Source of the DNA: Sipunculus nudus
Lineage: Eukaryota; Annelida; Sipuncula; Golfingiida; Sipunculidae
Direction of reading: 5' to 3'
DNA length: 64,000 nt
NCBI GenBank assembly: GCA_026874595.1
Contig: CM049318.1
Span: 60,796,250 to 60,860,249 of the forward strand
Shown here piece by piece: positions 24,468 to 36,673 of the stretch. Position 1 is the stretch's first letter, and each line of letters starts with the position of its first letter. The position numbers were made by a program, and so were the translations under genes. The notes under the pieces are model-generated. The model was not told the origin of the DNA. It saw only the letters and a list, made by a program, of their open reading frames with translations, and did not search any database.

Positions 24468-27027
24468 CTGAAATCCGAACATAAGAATATATACATGTAA
24501 AATTAAACCAGGGTTAAAATATTTAAATTGTTCTATGGACTCTGTGACCAAAAATACGAAGCGAGGGGTCATGTTTCCCTGTTTCAAAATTAATTTTACC
24601 TTTTGTGACAAAATGTATGATATTTTTCCAACTTTAAATTAGGATACAGAAACGTTCAATCCATTTTTATAAATAGAAATGTTATATATGTATAAGACCA
24701 AAAAAAAATTGCTTTATCAGGCCTAGCGTGTAATAAATTTGACCCCCCCAACCACCAGTTTTTTTTCGATTTTCATTAGAAATATACCGATGTTCCAAGG
24801 AAATAAAATTCCGATAAAGTTTAGTTTTGTTAAGATGTGCTTTTACCTGTGTAGCATAACTTATCATATTTTCCCTGATTATTATATTTTCACCAAATTT
24901 TATAATAAAAACTTAAAATAATAAAATATAATCGTCCTCCCACACTGATTCATGAAAATGGCGCCTGAGAACCCAACCTTATTCAAAATTATGAAATTCA
25001 TTATAAATTATTTAATTTTGTCTTCATGTTCCAATGGTCCCGGTGAATCAGAGCCTCATTGAAACATTAAGATAGTATTCGTGGTAAATACTTCTAACCA
25101 AACGTCGTATTGAATTCACAGCTGACTACATAAAATATATATCATTTACAAAAGTGTCAGGAAATGGACCAGAAAGTATGGAGCGAGCAGGCGACGTTTC
25201 CACACCTTCTTAAAAATCCATTTAATCTGCCAACCTGTAGTTTAGATAGAAAACGTTCAATCCAATTTATAAATAGAAATTTTGCATTAGCATGAGGAAT
25301 CAGCAATAATTAGCAAATTTAAAACAGGGGAATTTGGTGCTCACTGAAAAAAATGTATCCATAAAAAAAACAGGAGCGAATAATTTTTACGGCCATAAGG
25401 ATTTTTTCTTCTTGTGTACCTAAAGCTCTAAAGATGATCTAAAAGAAAATTAATGATATCGTGCCTTTAAAAGTCTATGCATGTTCGGCTGGGCATATAG
25501 CAAATGGAATCATGAAAGAAGAAAGATCGATGACATAAATGGATAAAGAAATTCTTATTCTGCGTACGGCTCAGACAGGGAGCAAATAAGTACTCGGATA
25601 CTCAATAGGTATTTTTCCAATAGTTACCATGACGATACTATAATAAAATACAGAAAATGTATGCACGGGATTTTTAACGAGCTTTTTTGGTTGCAATCCC
25701 AATGTAGGGCGGCATATGTGATGAACAGATCAATAAAATGTAATAGCATCGAGTTTTATAACACCTCGAGTTTTATATACATTTTTCTTCCCCCGCTCCG
25801 CGGATGTGCGGGACATTGATTTGGTTTGTCTGTCTGTCTGTCCGTCCATCCGTTTTGTTTTTCGTTTCCGAAATTTTATCAAAGTTTTCATTCAAATTTG
25901 GATCAATAATTGCTCTCATGCGAACCTCGGTTAGGATTGGTTTTGGAGTGCCTATCTGAAAAATATTTCTTTCCAGCTCAAAAACAATATTTAAAAATTT
26001 TGGGCAAATTTCTCAGTGTGTTTTAGTTTTTTGTTCGCCTGGAGATGTCTCCACATGTCATAGTGGATTTTGGTCCTATTTCTAAATGTATTTTAGTTTT
26101 TATGTTCCCCTCAAGATTTTCTCCACATGTCAACATTTTCGTTGCTTATCAAGCATGAAAGAGCCCAATACGGAGGACATTAATTCCACGAATTTGCTTG
26201 TTTTATATTATACTCTGTTGTGAACAAAGCAATGTTCCATACAGAAAATCCCCTGAAATGACAATGATATGGTTCGCTTCAATTAAATTAATATATTACA
26301 ATCATATGTACATTGAGAAACATTGTTGAAGATGCAATACTTGGAAATGTTTAATTCACGGATGGATAAACGTTGACATAAATTTGTTGGAGCCCTCATA
26401 GCTCATTTGTTAACCCTTCATTCGGAAAACAGAAACTGGTCTTGCTGCACTGTTGTTAGTAGTTTAAAGATAGGTTTAATAACAAGTCTAGCCGGAACCA
26501 TGCTCAGTATTGTTATAGACATTTTTTTATCAGGACTCTGTCAAAGCCCGTTTAGTTATGATCCCATAATAATAGGGGTTACCACCAGTCTGTCCAAAAC
26601 CGTGATTTTTTAACTCTCTATGCGAGGAGGTTTTATGTGTTATGGAGTTTCTCAATACACAAGTAAATTTTTGTTTCGAGCGCATTATTTCAAGAACCAT
26701 TCTTGTGTAAAAACAATTTAGTTCAAGTCTGTTCACACACAATGAATATGGGCATAGTCGGGCCTTTACTGAGGAAATTTACTTCCCAGCTTTATAGGAT
26801 ATTCACAATAACTAATAGGGTTCAGACCGTTCTATAGGGTAAAACAATGAAACCAGAAATTATGACCACCAACGGGACCTCGATACAGTGGTCGCATTTT
26901 GCAGGTGGAAGAGCAAAACAAAAGTGTTTGTTATTTTGAGGTGCTCGCTGATCGAGCGTGGTCGTTAAGAGAGATTGTACTGTAATAATGCTAAGTGAAG
27001 AACCAGGCTTGTCATAATACTACGTAC
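24468..27027 (-). other. GPCR gene intron 2
   Basis: A 2560-bp phase-1 intron with a GTACGT donor and a TTTCAG acceptor. Near 25800-26150 it holds a TCTGTCTGTCTGTCCGTCC stretch, followed by two diverged copies of an about 110-bp block, each ending CTCCACATGTCA. At about 26860-26990 there is text with GTCGTTAAGAGAG that resembles the end of a Tigger-like MITE. No exon is seen. Confidence 0.75.
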
Positions 27028-27145
27028 CGTCGTCCGATTTCTTCATCATACATACAGCATCTCTGTACCCCTGTCTGAAAGCGGGGCTTCTCCAAGCGTA
27101 CACCAAGGGATTAAGCGCCGAGTTCATGTATCCAAACCAGTAGAT
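27028..27145 (-). CDS. Class A GPCR, exon 2: transmembrane helix 7 and helix 8 (residues 316-354)
   Basis: A 118-bp exon beginning ATC TAC TGG after a TTTTCTTTCTTCAG acceptor and ending before GTACGT. It encodes TM7 with the NPxxY motif intact (NPLVY, residues 327-331) and a following helix-8-like stretch (RSPAFRQGYRDAVC). Cys347 may be palmitoylated, by analogy with other class A receptors. It starts in phase 0 and ends in phase 1, matching its neighbours. An exon border before TM7 is known from several class A genes. Confidence 0.93.
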
Positions 27146-27226
27146 CTGAAGAAAGAAAATACATTTCCAGAGAAGTGCAAATTACAATTAATAACCTATA
27201 CAGATATATATATATAAATAATATAT

Positions 27227-27300
<74 letters not shown>

Positions 27301-29843
27301 ACGGGGTGCATATAAAGACTGACCTAACCTAAAGCTTGCTTTCTTGACGGAGCGGTTTGATCGCTGGTCCTGTATACCACCGACATGGGTTAGAATTGTT
27401 TCTCGCTTTTATATTTTTACGGTTAACTCATCTGAAATGTTTTCGCCCTTAGGGCACAACCGAATAAAACGCATGATTAATTAAAAACATGCCTTACGTT
27501 TTTAAAAGCTCTTGCAAACAAAAAATAAATGAAAACCAACTATGAGAAATCTCTGGATATATTTGGGTAGTTCTAAGTCATGACGCAGATAAGAAAAAAT
27601 ATGGCGTCATAAAGTGACGTCCGTTGTATTAATGAAGTAAACCGCATTGTTTCTGTGACGTCTCTCGGGGGTCACTCCACAAGATCAATGAATCCACAAT
27701 GGTCTAATGTTCATGGGACGCCCTGATAGGCTCTGCGTATTAAAAAAAAAAACACAAGTCATCAGGTAAATTTTCTTTACATCTCAATTCAAAGGATTGT
27801 AAATCTACTTCAAAGAATTCTACAGAAAAAAAAAATGAAAAGGGTGCCGAAATAGACGCCATTCATCTCCGCCAAAACTAGTCCATTCCAAACCCTTAAG
27901 TCCAACCTAATTTTCGCGATGGACGTTTTTATTATTTACGTTTCATGGGAAAAATGGTTAAGGTAGACAAATAAAGGTTTAATTTTCAACAAGGTAAATA
28001 AATACCTGCCTTACAAGTTATTTTAAAACATATCTATTTAACAAACATGAGAAATCAGTCAACATGTTACAAGATATCAGCCCTACTTAAAGCGGTCAAG
28101 GTCACTTTTCATGATGAACAACAGCCTATATTGATGTCATATAAACACTCTAAAATATAACTAGCTAAAAAAAAGATGGCTACTCATGGAGGAACACATC
28201 CGAACTGTCAGATCATTCTTGAGAGTCCAAAAAATTGTGAAACACAAACTGGAGATTTATTGTTAACTTCTCAATTGCCATATTAGGCCGTCACTTCCAC
28301 ATGAAGCTTTCCAGGAAATTATTGAAAAATATCAACTTTTAAGAAAACTATCTTTAAAAATAGTTGAGCACATGTTAGTTGAACAGAGTATAGATTTCTG
28401 CTGATGTTGATACAGTTAAGGCATCGTTGAAGGGACTGGATGTAAGACAGGTTGATCAAGTGATAATTGGCCCAAAACCGGAACACACCAGGAAGACCCG
28501 GAGCCACGCATGTACGTGTTACCAGACATCTTCAGATCATTACTGTCCCAAAGCTTCAAGGCACTGGTCCTCATTAGTCAGCAAGGAAGTTTTTTTTTAC
28601 TTTCTTGACATTCTCGTAAAAAATGTACTCTGAATGGTTAGTCTTGGTTTTGATGACATCAATGACGGTTTCGCTTGATAAAAAAGGGGAATAAAGACCA
28701 TTAGCGTCATCTCCAGTTCAAGAAATCACACAAAAATGTATGCAGTATGGACACATGCAAACCCACATACCTACACTCAAACACAAACACACACACACAC
28801 ACGAATGATGTCCTCATGCGGCTGATTTTCGTTACCGCCCACCATTTTCTTACCAGCGCCACCTATCGGCGACTATTACCCTGAGTGGTCGGATCGATAT
28901 TTTGGACTAGGAGGATAATATTTATTATATATCAAAGGTTAATAATATGAAGAATAGGTTTGAATGCAGGTAGCTTGTAAAGATTCTATTTGGCATATCA
29001 TTTAAAACAGGAAATGTCAGTTTCTAGGAAAGTATACGACCGACGGATGAAACATAATATACTCAGTACGAAATATCAGGCTTGCCGGAAAGGAGTTTTA
29101 ATAAGGGGGATGATGACTTTCAAATGATATACGTATACAAGCATGTATGTCCTGATGCGGCCTACTCCTGTTACTGATTACCATCAGTTCCTTATGTGAA
29201 GAACCAATTACTTCAGTTAGACCAATCAGTGTACACAAATTGATGGACTAATTTAAATATTATTTAAATAAATAATGTTCATTCGATGTGTGTTTCGCTT
29301 TTTCCTCATGTGGTACAACTTCGGGTACGCCACATCAGTTAAAATGCCAAATTTTGAAGAATATGGGCCAGAGATTTGTTTTTATCACCTCCGTAATAGT
29401 GCGCCTCATGAAGAGGTACATACGCTGGACAAAGTGTGATAAAGACTATAAAAGGACTGCAGGTAAGCCGTATCGGGGCATACAAAGCTAAACAAACGCA
29501 TGCACCCACGCACACACCCACAACATTACAAAAATGCGCAGTTACCAGACATTAATTATTCATATCTCAGAGAGCAACCCAATATCACCTGGCGTTGACA
29601 GTCGGAACTCAGTACTCAGGTTTTCTGGGGCAAAACATTTTGCATATTGTTTTTCAGTTCTCAAGTGTTTCGTAATTCTAAAGCTGCTTTCTCTGTGGTT
29701 ACTGTTAAAAATTAGATAATATGAATATTGAGCGAGATAAAAACCTGTAATGTATAGATAAAATGATAGAATATGTCCAAATTCCAAAATAAATATGAGC
29801 AGTAAAGAGTGAATACCAAGTGATGAGAAAGTTAATATCTTAC
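27146..29843 (-). other. GPCR gene intron 1
   Basis: A 2698-bp phase-0 intron with a GTAAGA donor and a TTCTTCAG acceptor. It contains a long, interrupted (TA)n tract (about 27203-27297) close to the acceptor and a short (CA)n at about 28788-28802. No exon is seen. Confidence 0.8.
27203..27297. repeat. (TA)n microsatellite
   Basis: An interrupted TA tract in intron 1 of the GPCR gene, about 60 bp upstream of the exon 2 acceptor in transcript direction. Confidence 0.95.
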
Positions 29844-30788
29844 CACGGGGTTAACTCCTTGTGGATTAGCAGCTTTCCCGCCCAGAACGGCGATGATTAT
29901 ACTGTATACAAAAAATGGCGTCATACATATGATAAAGACCAGCATTATGGAGAGTAAAGTGATGAGAATCCTCTTCTGTTGTCGTATTACAATGTCTAAC
30001 TCCAAGTTGGTGTGGTGTATCATCCGTAGTGACGCTGCTTTGATTTCCTGAAATATGCGGACGTAACAGAACGCCATGACGGAGAGCGGGATGAAATAAC
30101 AGGTGGTATTAAAGATGGCGACGTTCAGGTATCCTCTTGTGCTGTTTGGGTAGTTGGGGCCGCATTGACTGGTGTGAGGGTTGTGTTCTATTTTCGCCAG
30201 CCCGTGTATATTTAAATACGCGATAAAGAAACCCCATATCCAAGCAAAGCATATCATACTGACGGTCCTTCTCTTTGTCAGCGTATATTTAAACGGCCGC
30301 GTTATCGTCAAATACTTTTGTAACGCAATATACATCAGTGTATGGATTGACGTCACAAAGCAAACGGCCACTAGAAATCCGTTGATCTGACATACAATAT
30401 CCGTTAATATCCATTTTTTGCTTATGACTGTTATCATGGCAGGCGGCATCACAAAAACCCCTGTGATACAATCAACCACGGCAAGATTAAAGAGAAACAT
30501 ATTTGTTCGCGTCCGCATGCCTTTGTTACGTACTATTACAACTATCACCAATAAATTACCCACAACGGCAAGCAGTATAAACGCTGTCATCATAACGGAT
30601 AGAACTAATACAAAGGTGAAACCCCAGTCGGAGGGTTGTGAGATATTTTGAGAGCTATGCTCTGGTGTTAACGCAAGACTTTCCCCCGTGGATTCCGCCA
30701 TTTTGTAACCAGATATTGTAAGATCATGAGGCTTAAGAAGTGGCATGCTGGAGACTGCTAGAATTTTGTCGTAAACCACCGACGCCAT
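29844..30788 (-). CDS. Class A (rhodopsin-family) GPCR, exon 1: N-terminus to TM6 (residues 1-315)
   Basis: A seven-helix receptor of the plasma membrane, expected to signal through G proteins; the ligand is unknown. Visible marks: Asn48 (NIS) and Asn215 (NST) as N-glycosylation sites; TM1 with GN (Asn78); TM2 LAVVD (Asp106); Cys133 and Cys209 for the conserved disulfide; TM4 Trp183; TM5 Pro234 and Tyr242; TM6 Pro291. Two usual switches are altered: DRY is QKY (157-159), and position 6.48 in TM6 is Met (CMTP) instead of Trp. Position 3.32 is Val140, not Asp, which argues against an amine ligand. The exon ends GTG|GTAAGA in phase 0. The ATG at 30788 is the first in frame; Met30 is an alternative start. 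The spliced protein has 832 residues. Confidence 0.93.
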
Positions 30789-33700
30789 TGCAGTTTACAA
30801 GCATCGCCAACAGTTCCGGGGTTCACACATATAAACACGGGCTGGTTTCGTTCCCTCGTAAACGGGTTGGTTTTGTTGCAACGTACTCTTTTTCTCCCTT
30901 TATATGATGAACGCGGTGATTTTGTTATTTTCAAGAACAGGAAGTAACCTTAGGTAAACAAACACTCTCAGTCAGCTCGTAGAGGCATAATAGGCTGAAA
31001 CAGCCAGCGGAAAAATCAGCACGTGTAGTCTAGTCAGCAGCCTACCAGTAAACATCCTGGTTCTTGTGCTCCGGTTTACATCCTATTCTGAATTCTTCTT
31101 GATATTATCCTGTAATTAAAAACAAACAAAAAAACCGTCAGTACGTACAGATAACGTATTAATGTAATATTTATATAAATCCCTAAAAATAAATGAAATA
31201 TTTAAACATACCTTTTTGGCCTTGAATATGATTGAATTCAGCTAATCTTGAAAACTTAATCTTTATCTTGATTATAATTATAAAAGCTGGCTATGGTTGA
31301 CCAAGAAGAGCAAATCGTGCTTCTTGATCTGTTTTAACCTATTAGATATGATTATTTTGTCAGCTAGTTATATGCATTAATACGTTGAATGAAAAAAATG
31401 GGGAAGAATCGGACACCTTAACAGTGTGTAAGAATATAAAACATTATATCCATGGGAAATATATTGAAGAGACCTTGAAAATGAAATGTGAACATTTGTG
31501 GAAACTCTGTCATAAACCGAATGATATTCCTGTGAAAAATACCATGTCTGTCAGAAAATAAAACAAACATGTTATATTCATAAACCCAATTTATTTCTGA
31601 ATGGCTGGTGATATTGTACAGGAGATGCCTGGTTTGTTGATGACATTTAAAATCAGTGACAGGGAAACATGAAACATTCATGAATATTCATGAAGAAATA
31701 TCAGCTTCCACTAAGTAGTGATCCATTCAGTACCAATCAGAATATTTGCATATAGATTACATATATTTTGGGAACTTCAATCTCTACTGCAGGCAGTCTC
31801 TCATGCATATGATGTTGTTTTCACTGGAGACACCTAGGCGAAGCCCATAAACAGTAAAAAGAACACTGTTAGTCGAAGGAAATATTCGACATCAGAAAAA
31901 TGAGTTTCAGATCGTTTCTGAATAAATTATTCACAAAACCAAATCTTTCATTTTATCACCCATTTGTATTAATTGAACACGAAAACAACGGGTAGTGATA
32001 ATCCTTTGATTCCACGCATCATCTGTTACAAATTAAAGTATTCCTGGAGGCTTAATCAGCAAACAGGTCCATTTTGGCCTAATGTATGTCTGGTCCACTT
32101 TAGTTTTTTTTGGGGGGGAACGACAGCTCTTTCACATTAATGGCTAAACCCGGAGGGTCATTTAACACAGCATAATATCTTCAATGAATCTATGATCATA
32201 TAATTATGAGCTGTTCAAACACTTCTGGACACCTGTTTTTCCCCTCAGAACTTACTTTGTAACTTGAAATCTACTTTGTTTCGAAACCACAGTCAACAGA
32301 TTCCCGAACGAGAAGATCCTGTAGGATGTAGTAGAAGATAAACAAGAGACAAAAAACGGAAGCCTAGTTTGGCATGCGCAAGGGATCCACTCCAGTCAGG
32401 TCATCCAAGCAGACCAGCCATGTGGCCTTTAATTTCGTGCCAGGAATATTCCCAGATAACTCTCCTTGTATTTGCTTTAAAAATACACTGCGCAGAATCG
32501 TACCCACATGAACACGAGTCTGCCGGTTAGGGATTGTGGGTAAAGAAACCTTTTTAATACTCCATCTGGATAGGCAAAAAAAAAATGAAGTAAAGGAGTA
32601 CATGTAGTACATGGAGTATGTTGGGTTAGAATTGTTTCAAGGCAAATAACCTGAACATGATTTGTGGTACGAATTTTATTGAATAAATGATATTTGATAA
32701 GTTTGCGCATGTGCAATGTAAGCAGATGGCTTTTTCTTGAATGTAGAAGTTTGATTTTGACGTTTGAGAGCTGAGACAAGTAGTCCCGTCCGTCCCACAT
32801 TCCCTGAAACAAGCATTGACGGAAGGTTGCTTTTACCAGGCTGAGGTTAAACATTTTTCAGTCATATATATGATATATATTATTTCATATGGTGTCAAAT
32901 ACCATTTGTGGTTTCATACTGTTAGAGTTGAGGCATTTGGTCTCATCCCCGGCTTTGGTAAATAAGAAAAATCAGTACGTCTAACCGATGTGAACCACGG
33001 GCCCATTCTCTGCACGCAGGGTCTCTTACGGTGAGCCTGTGGGTCACATGTCCTTTCTATTCTCATGACCAGGGGTCACAGAGCCGTGAATCAAAGATAA
33101 TGGTCAATAAGCAGTGAATGGTTTGGCTTGCTCTGGATGGCTCTAGTCATAATGCCCAATGGCACAGAAATTCTCATTTGTTCCATTTTCACATATTTAT
33201 TGCATAATCTCAAGCAAAATTGGCGGTATCTTTTTTTTAATTTGTAGCCAATCAAAGATATGCTTTCCAGATAATTTGACTGCTCTAAGGTCTCATTTTG
33301 GCTTCACTGAGTTCAGGCCAGGATTGTGTGAAAAGGAAGCGCACGAGCTGCGGTTTCTTCCTCTTGTCATCTTGATTAAGTTATGAGTTCTCGGGGGGGG
33401 GGGGGGGGGGGGGGGGGTGGGGGTGGTGGTGTATCAGATTTTTTTGGGTTCAATATTTTTCTGACAGACCAAATCTCTTCAATGTGGGAATTGGGTAGAC
33501 ATCAGCGACTAGTTGTCACAGCTGTCAAACATCAAAATAAAATTTGACAGAATTGAGAAAGCGCCTGCTTTTTAGATCGCAAATAAATATGATAAACAAA
33601 TATAACTTAATTCGTACGAAGTATTTACCAAAAACATTCATATTCATTCACATTCATGTAAATTGCCTTGAATCCTTTATTATCCAAATTATTTCAGTGG

Positions 33701-34437
33701 ACTACAATATCATCTTCATTACGTTTATACCTACGCCACTGGTTTAATAAAAAAAAAACAGTACATTGTGGTTAAAGGATTTCTTTACCCATGATCCCTA
33801 ACCAGCAGAGCACACTCTTGTGAGTACGATTCTAAGCAGTGAGATAGGCCAGTTGTATTTCTGCCCCTTGTCTTGTGGAGGGGGTAGCCTGCTTTAGTTT
33901 GATTACACGTTTGCCAGCAGTGTAATCAAGTGATTTCTAATAAGCACAACTCAACTGAAACCAATAACGAATTAGCAAAACATTACCGAGCGCTCCACAA
34001 CCAAAATGCCAGCGGGCATACACAATTACACGGGCCTAACAGGGACGACTGATTAGACGGATGTTTATAGGGCTACGTAGGACTAAGAGAGCCATGTGTC
34101 CTTGCAGAACTCTTGTCCCTCTTGCATAAGAGAGTCTACCAACATGTCAGAGAGGCAGAGCTTGTCATATCGGAAACATTAATGAAATCTTCGATGGCAA
34201 AACTATTCTTTTAGTCATTTTGACAATACCTCATGGCCTGCGCTCATGGCCTGCAATAAACCATTAAGTATGTTTATTCGTCTCTTCTTCTCGTAACAAC
34301 TATCATTTGCGAAAAAGACATCGTTATAACCTACATATGGGGATACCTCCTTGCATTATTGTTGAATATTTGACCGCACATCGTGATTGACAGCTGATTT
34401 GTTCGAGTCGCAGGAACTGATCGCGGTCACCGTTTAT
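30789..34437. other. GPCR upstream region and intergenic spacer
   Basis: The first few hundred bases should include the 5' UTR and promoter of the receptor; no TATA box is evident. The rest is AT-rich spacer. A minus-strand stretch near 32364-32480 reads GELSGNIPGTKLKATWLV in one frame after an AAG, but no good splice pair supports it. A 25-bp G run lies at about 33393-33417. Confidence 0.4.
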
Positions 34438-34692
34438 ATGAGATTTGCACTTTATTTTGTACATTTTCTTGTATTCTTAATTGGTTTTTATCCTTCACGA
34501 GGGTGTAAGTTTACGATTACTGGGTTCAGTACTTTCAAGAAGGCGAGAGTAAGCGTACGTGATACCCCAGATCTCAATCGGACGCCCGGTTCCAAGCGCC
34601 CAAAGCGGACGCGTGGAAATTCTGGCTGTTGGACCGAGAGGATCAAAGTTGGCACCATTGCCGACTACCTCAAAAACTTTACTGAGAACTGA
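34438..34692 (+). CDS. Possible small secreted peptide precursor (84 residues)
   Basis: An ORF with a start that makes sense for a secreted protein: MRFALYFVHFLVFLIGF gives a basic N-terminus and a hydrophobic core, with possible cleavage around residues 20-23. The rest is polar, with basic clusters (FKKAR, GSKRPKRTR) like prohormone convertase sites, two cysteines, one NRT and one NFT glycosylation pattern. It ends at TGA. The region is GC-richer than its surroundings. No known neuropeptide or antimicrobial family is recognised. An upstream acceptor-like GAGTCGCAG (about 34405-34413) could add a 5' exon. It may still be a chance ORF. Confidence 0.4.
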   Translation: MRFALYFVHFLVFLIGFYPSRGCKFTITGFSTFKKARVSVRDTPDLNRTPGSKRPKRTRGNSGCWTERIKVGTIADYLKNFTEN

Positions 34693-35961
34693 GCCTTAGA
34701 TTTATTCTAATAAGATAATCATATAATTTTGGAATACCTAATCATGAAATAATACGAAAATGACATATGATAATTTTTTTTACAGATTTACACGACACTA
34801 CAAAATTTGACACAAATCACCTCCAACTAGAAGGCGCCATTTTGCAAAGTAACATGCTGATATTTTTTGCCTGAGCGTCAAGGATTCTTCTTTTTTTCTT
34901 CCTGTCAAAGCCCGGCGAGTACGTAGAATGATGTCATAACTATAGATATTCTAGATATAAATGATGAACTCTCAAGCTTCAAATGAAAATTATTGTATGT
35001 ACTCTTCATTTATGGCGGCAATAAAGACTTACATAAAAGGAAGGTAGCCATATTACACTTTCAAGTTTGTGTGCGCAAATTCATGAAGTTATTGGTTTTC
35101 CTGAAATTCGTTAGATTTACACTAATTAAATTTCTAAGGTATATATGATAGGTATTAATACATGAGTTTCCCGGTATTCACAAAAGGATTTAATAAAGTC
35201 ATGCACTCGTTGGTAAAAAAAGGGTCTCTGGCAGTCCTAAAGGTCACCGGAAACCCGGTATAAAATTTCATTGTCAGAGATATTGTCTTGTTATAGGTTT
35301 AGGCTGCTCTACAAAAAGGACATTAACCATGGTTCTAAACATAGCTAGGGGAACACTCACTAAAATAAGTAGTAAAGCAAAAAACGATTATGGTTCTTGT
35401 AATATATATTCCCTACAGTGGTCCTTAAATCTATTTTACCTAATCATTTACATATTAAATATTAAGCTGCAGCTTAAATCATTCATAGTCTAGTTTAGTT
35501 GTCTAATGTCACTTTGGTATGTAACATAAACTGATTTGAAAATCTTAATAATTAGCCCAATTCATTTCAAAGTTGGTAATTGTTGAACCACAAATTTTCA
35601 GAAATTTATCTCTAGGATTAAAAAAAAATATTATTTTAGCTTTTGAAGGAAGCATAAGCATATAGATCAACCAGATAGATATGAATATATAAAGGTATGT
35701 TTCGATAAACTGGGAATCCCCCCCCCCCCCCCCCCCCCGCCGCGGTATGCGTACGGATACAAGGAAATTTCTTCATATAGGTACAGTTTTATCAGCCTCG
35801 GGCGAACCAGCAAGCGTTAATGTCGAGTCTTGACATGAGAACTAAAATAATGTTGAGATTAGTGAAGACAATTCGATGATGTAAGACTTTCAGCTGTTAC
35901 AAGCGCTTGTTTTAGGTTCAGCGTGAGTACATTCATCATTTATTTTCTTGAAATGACACAA
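34693..35961. other. Non-coding spacer
   Basis: AT-rich, no exon seen. A poly-C tract of about 20 lies at about 35719-35738. Confidence 0.5.
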
Positions 35962-35965
35962 TTAA

Positions 35966-36669
35966 AGGGGCCCAATCACCTATCTGACCTTTATAAACTA
36001 AAGGTAATCCCTTGGAGCTTTTTAAAAAAGGTAAGAAAACATGGATATCACCGCACACAGGCTGCTTGTTTTGTTCATATCAGCGTGTTTACAATATGTG
36101 GGTGCCCGCCACAATAACCAAATAAAATTCAACAAGGGCATCTGGCAGGAGGGCAAATAAGCCAGAGCCTTGCAAATAGCGTTTTACAACAAGTGACCTT
36201 TTTACCTCCGCATAGATGCAACCTAGCACCTTAGGTTACATGTATTTCTTATTTGTCAACGTTGCTTTGTTTACAAACATGTTGTTGATAAACAAGTTCA
36301 AACAACCTTAATGAATGCTTAACGTGTGACGGGCCCGCCACAATACTTCAAACACATTCAAAATGGACATCTGACAGCAAGGCCTGGGTTGGACCCCCCC
36401 CCCCCACCCCTTTTTTTCCTAAACCTGGATCTACCCCTGACAACAGTTTTTTTTAATTTTTTTTTCAGCTTTCACAAACATGCAACCAACTAACTATGGT
36501 TACATGTTTTTTTCCTGTTTGTCAGCATTGGTGCATGTTTTCTAACAGATAAGAAATGATAAATAAGCCCGTGTCAGGTAATATACAGTCCATTAATTAT
36601 GTATGTATATATACAGAATAAGCCAGAAATCAATTTAATTCTATAGATAATGTAGGTGAACAGCTGGCT
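35966..36669. mobile_element. MITE with TTAA target site, copy 1
   Basis: A 704-bp non-coding element between TTAA at 35962-35965 and TTAA at 36670-36673. Imperfect inverted ends are AGGGGCCCAATCACCTATCT and, read inwards from the right, AGCCAGCTGTTCACCTACAT. It shares extended sequence with 48638-49089 (for example CAGGCTG, GCGTTTTACAA, GGTTACAT blocks). TTAA duplication is used by piggyBac and Kolobok-type transposases; which one applies here is open. A small fragment of the GGCGGATCCAG family with a poly-C tract (about 36381-36439) appears nested inside. Confidence 0.65.
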
Positions 36670-36673
36670 TTAA

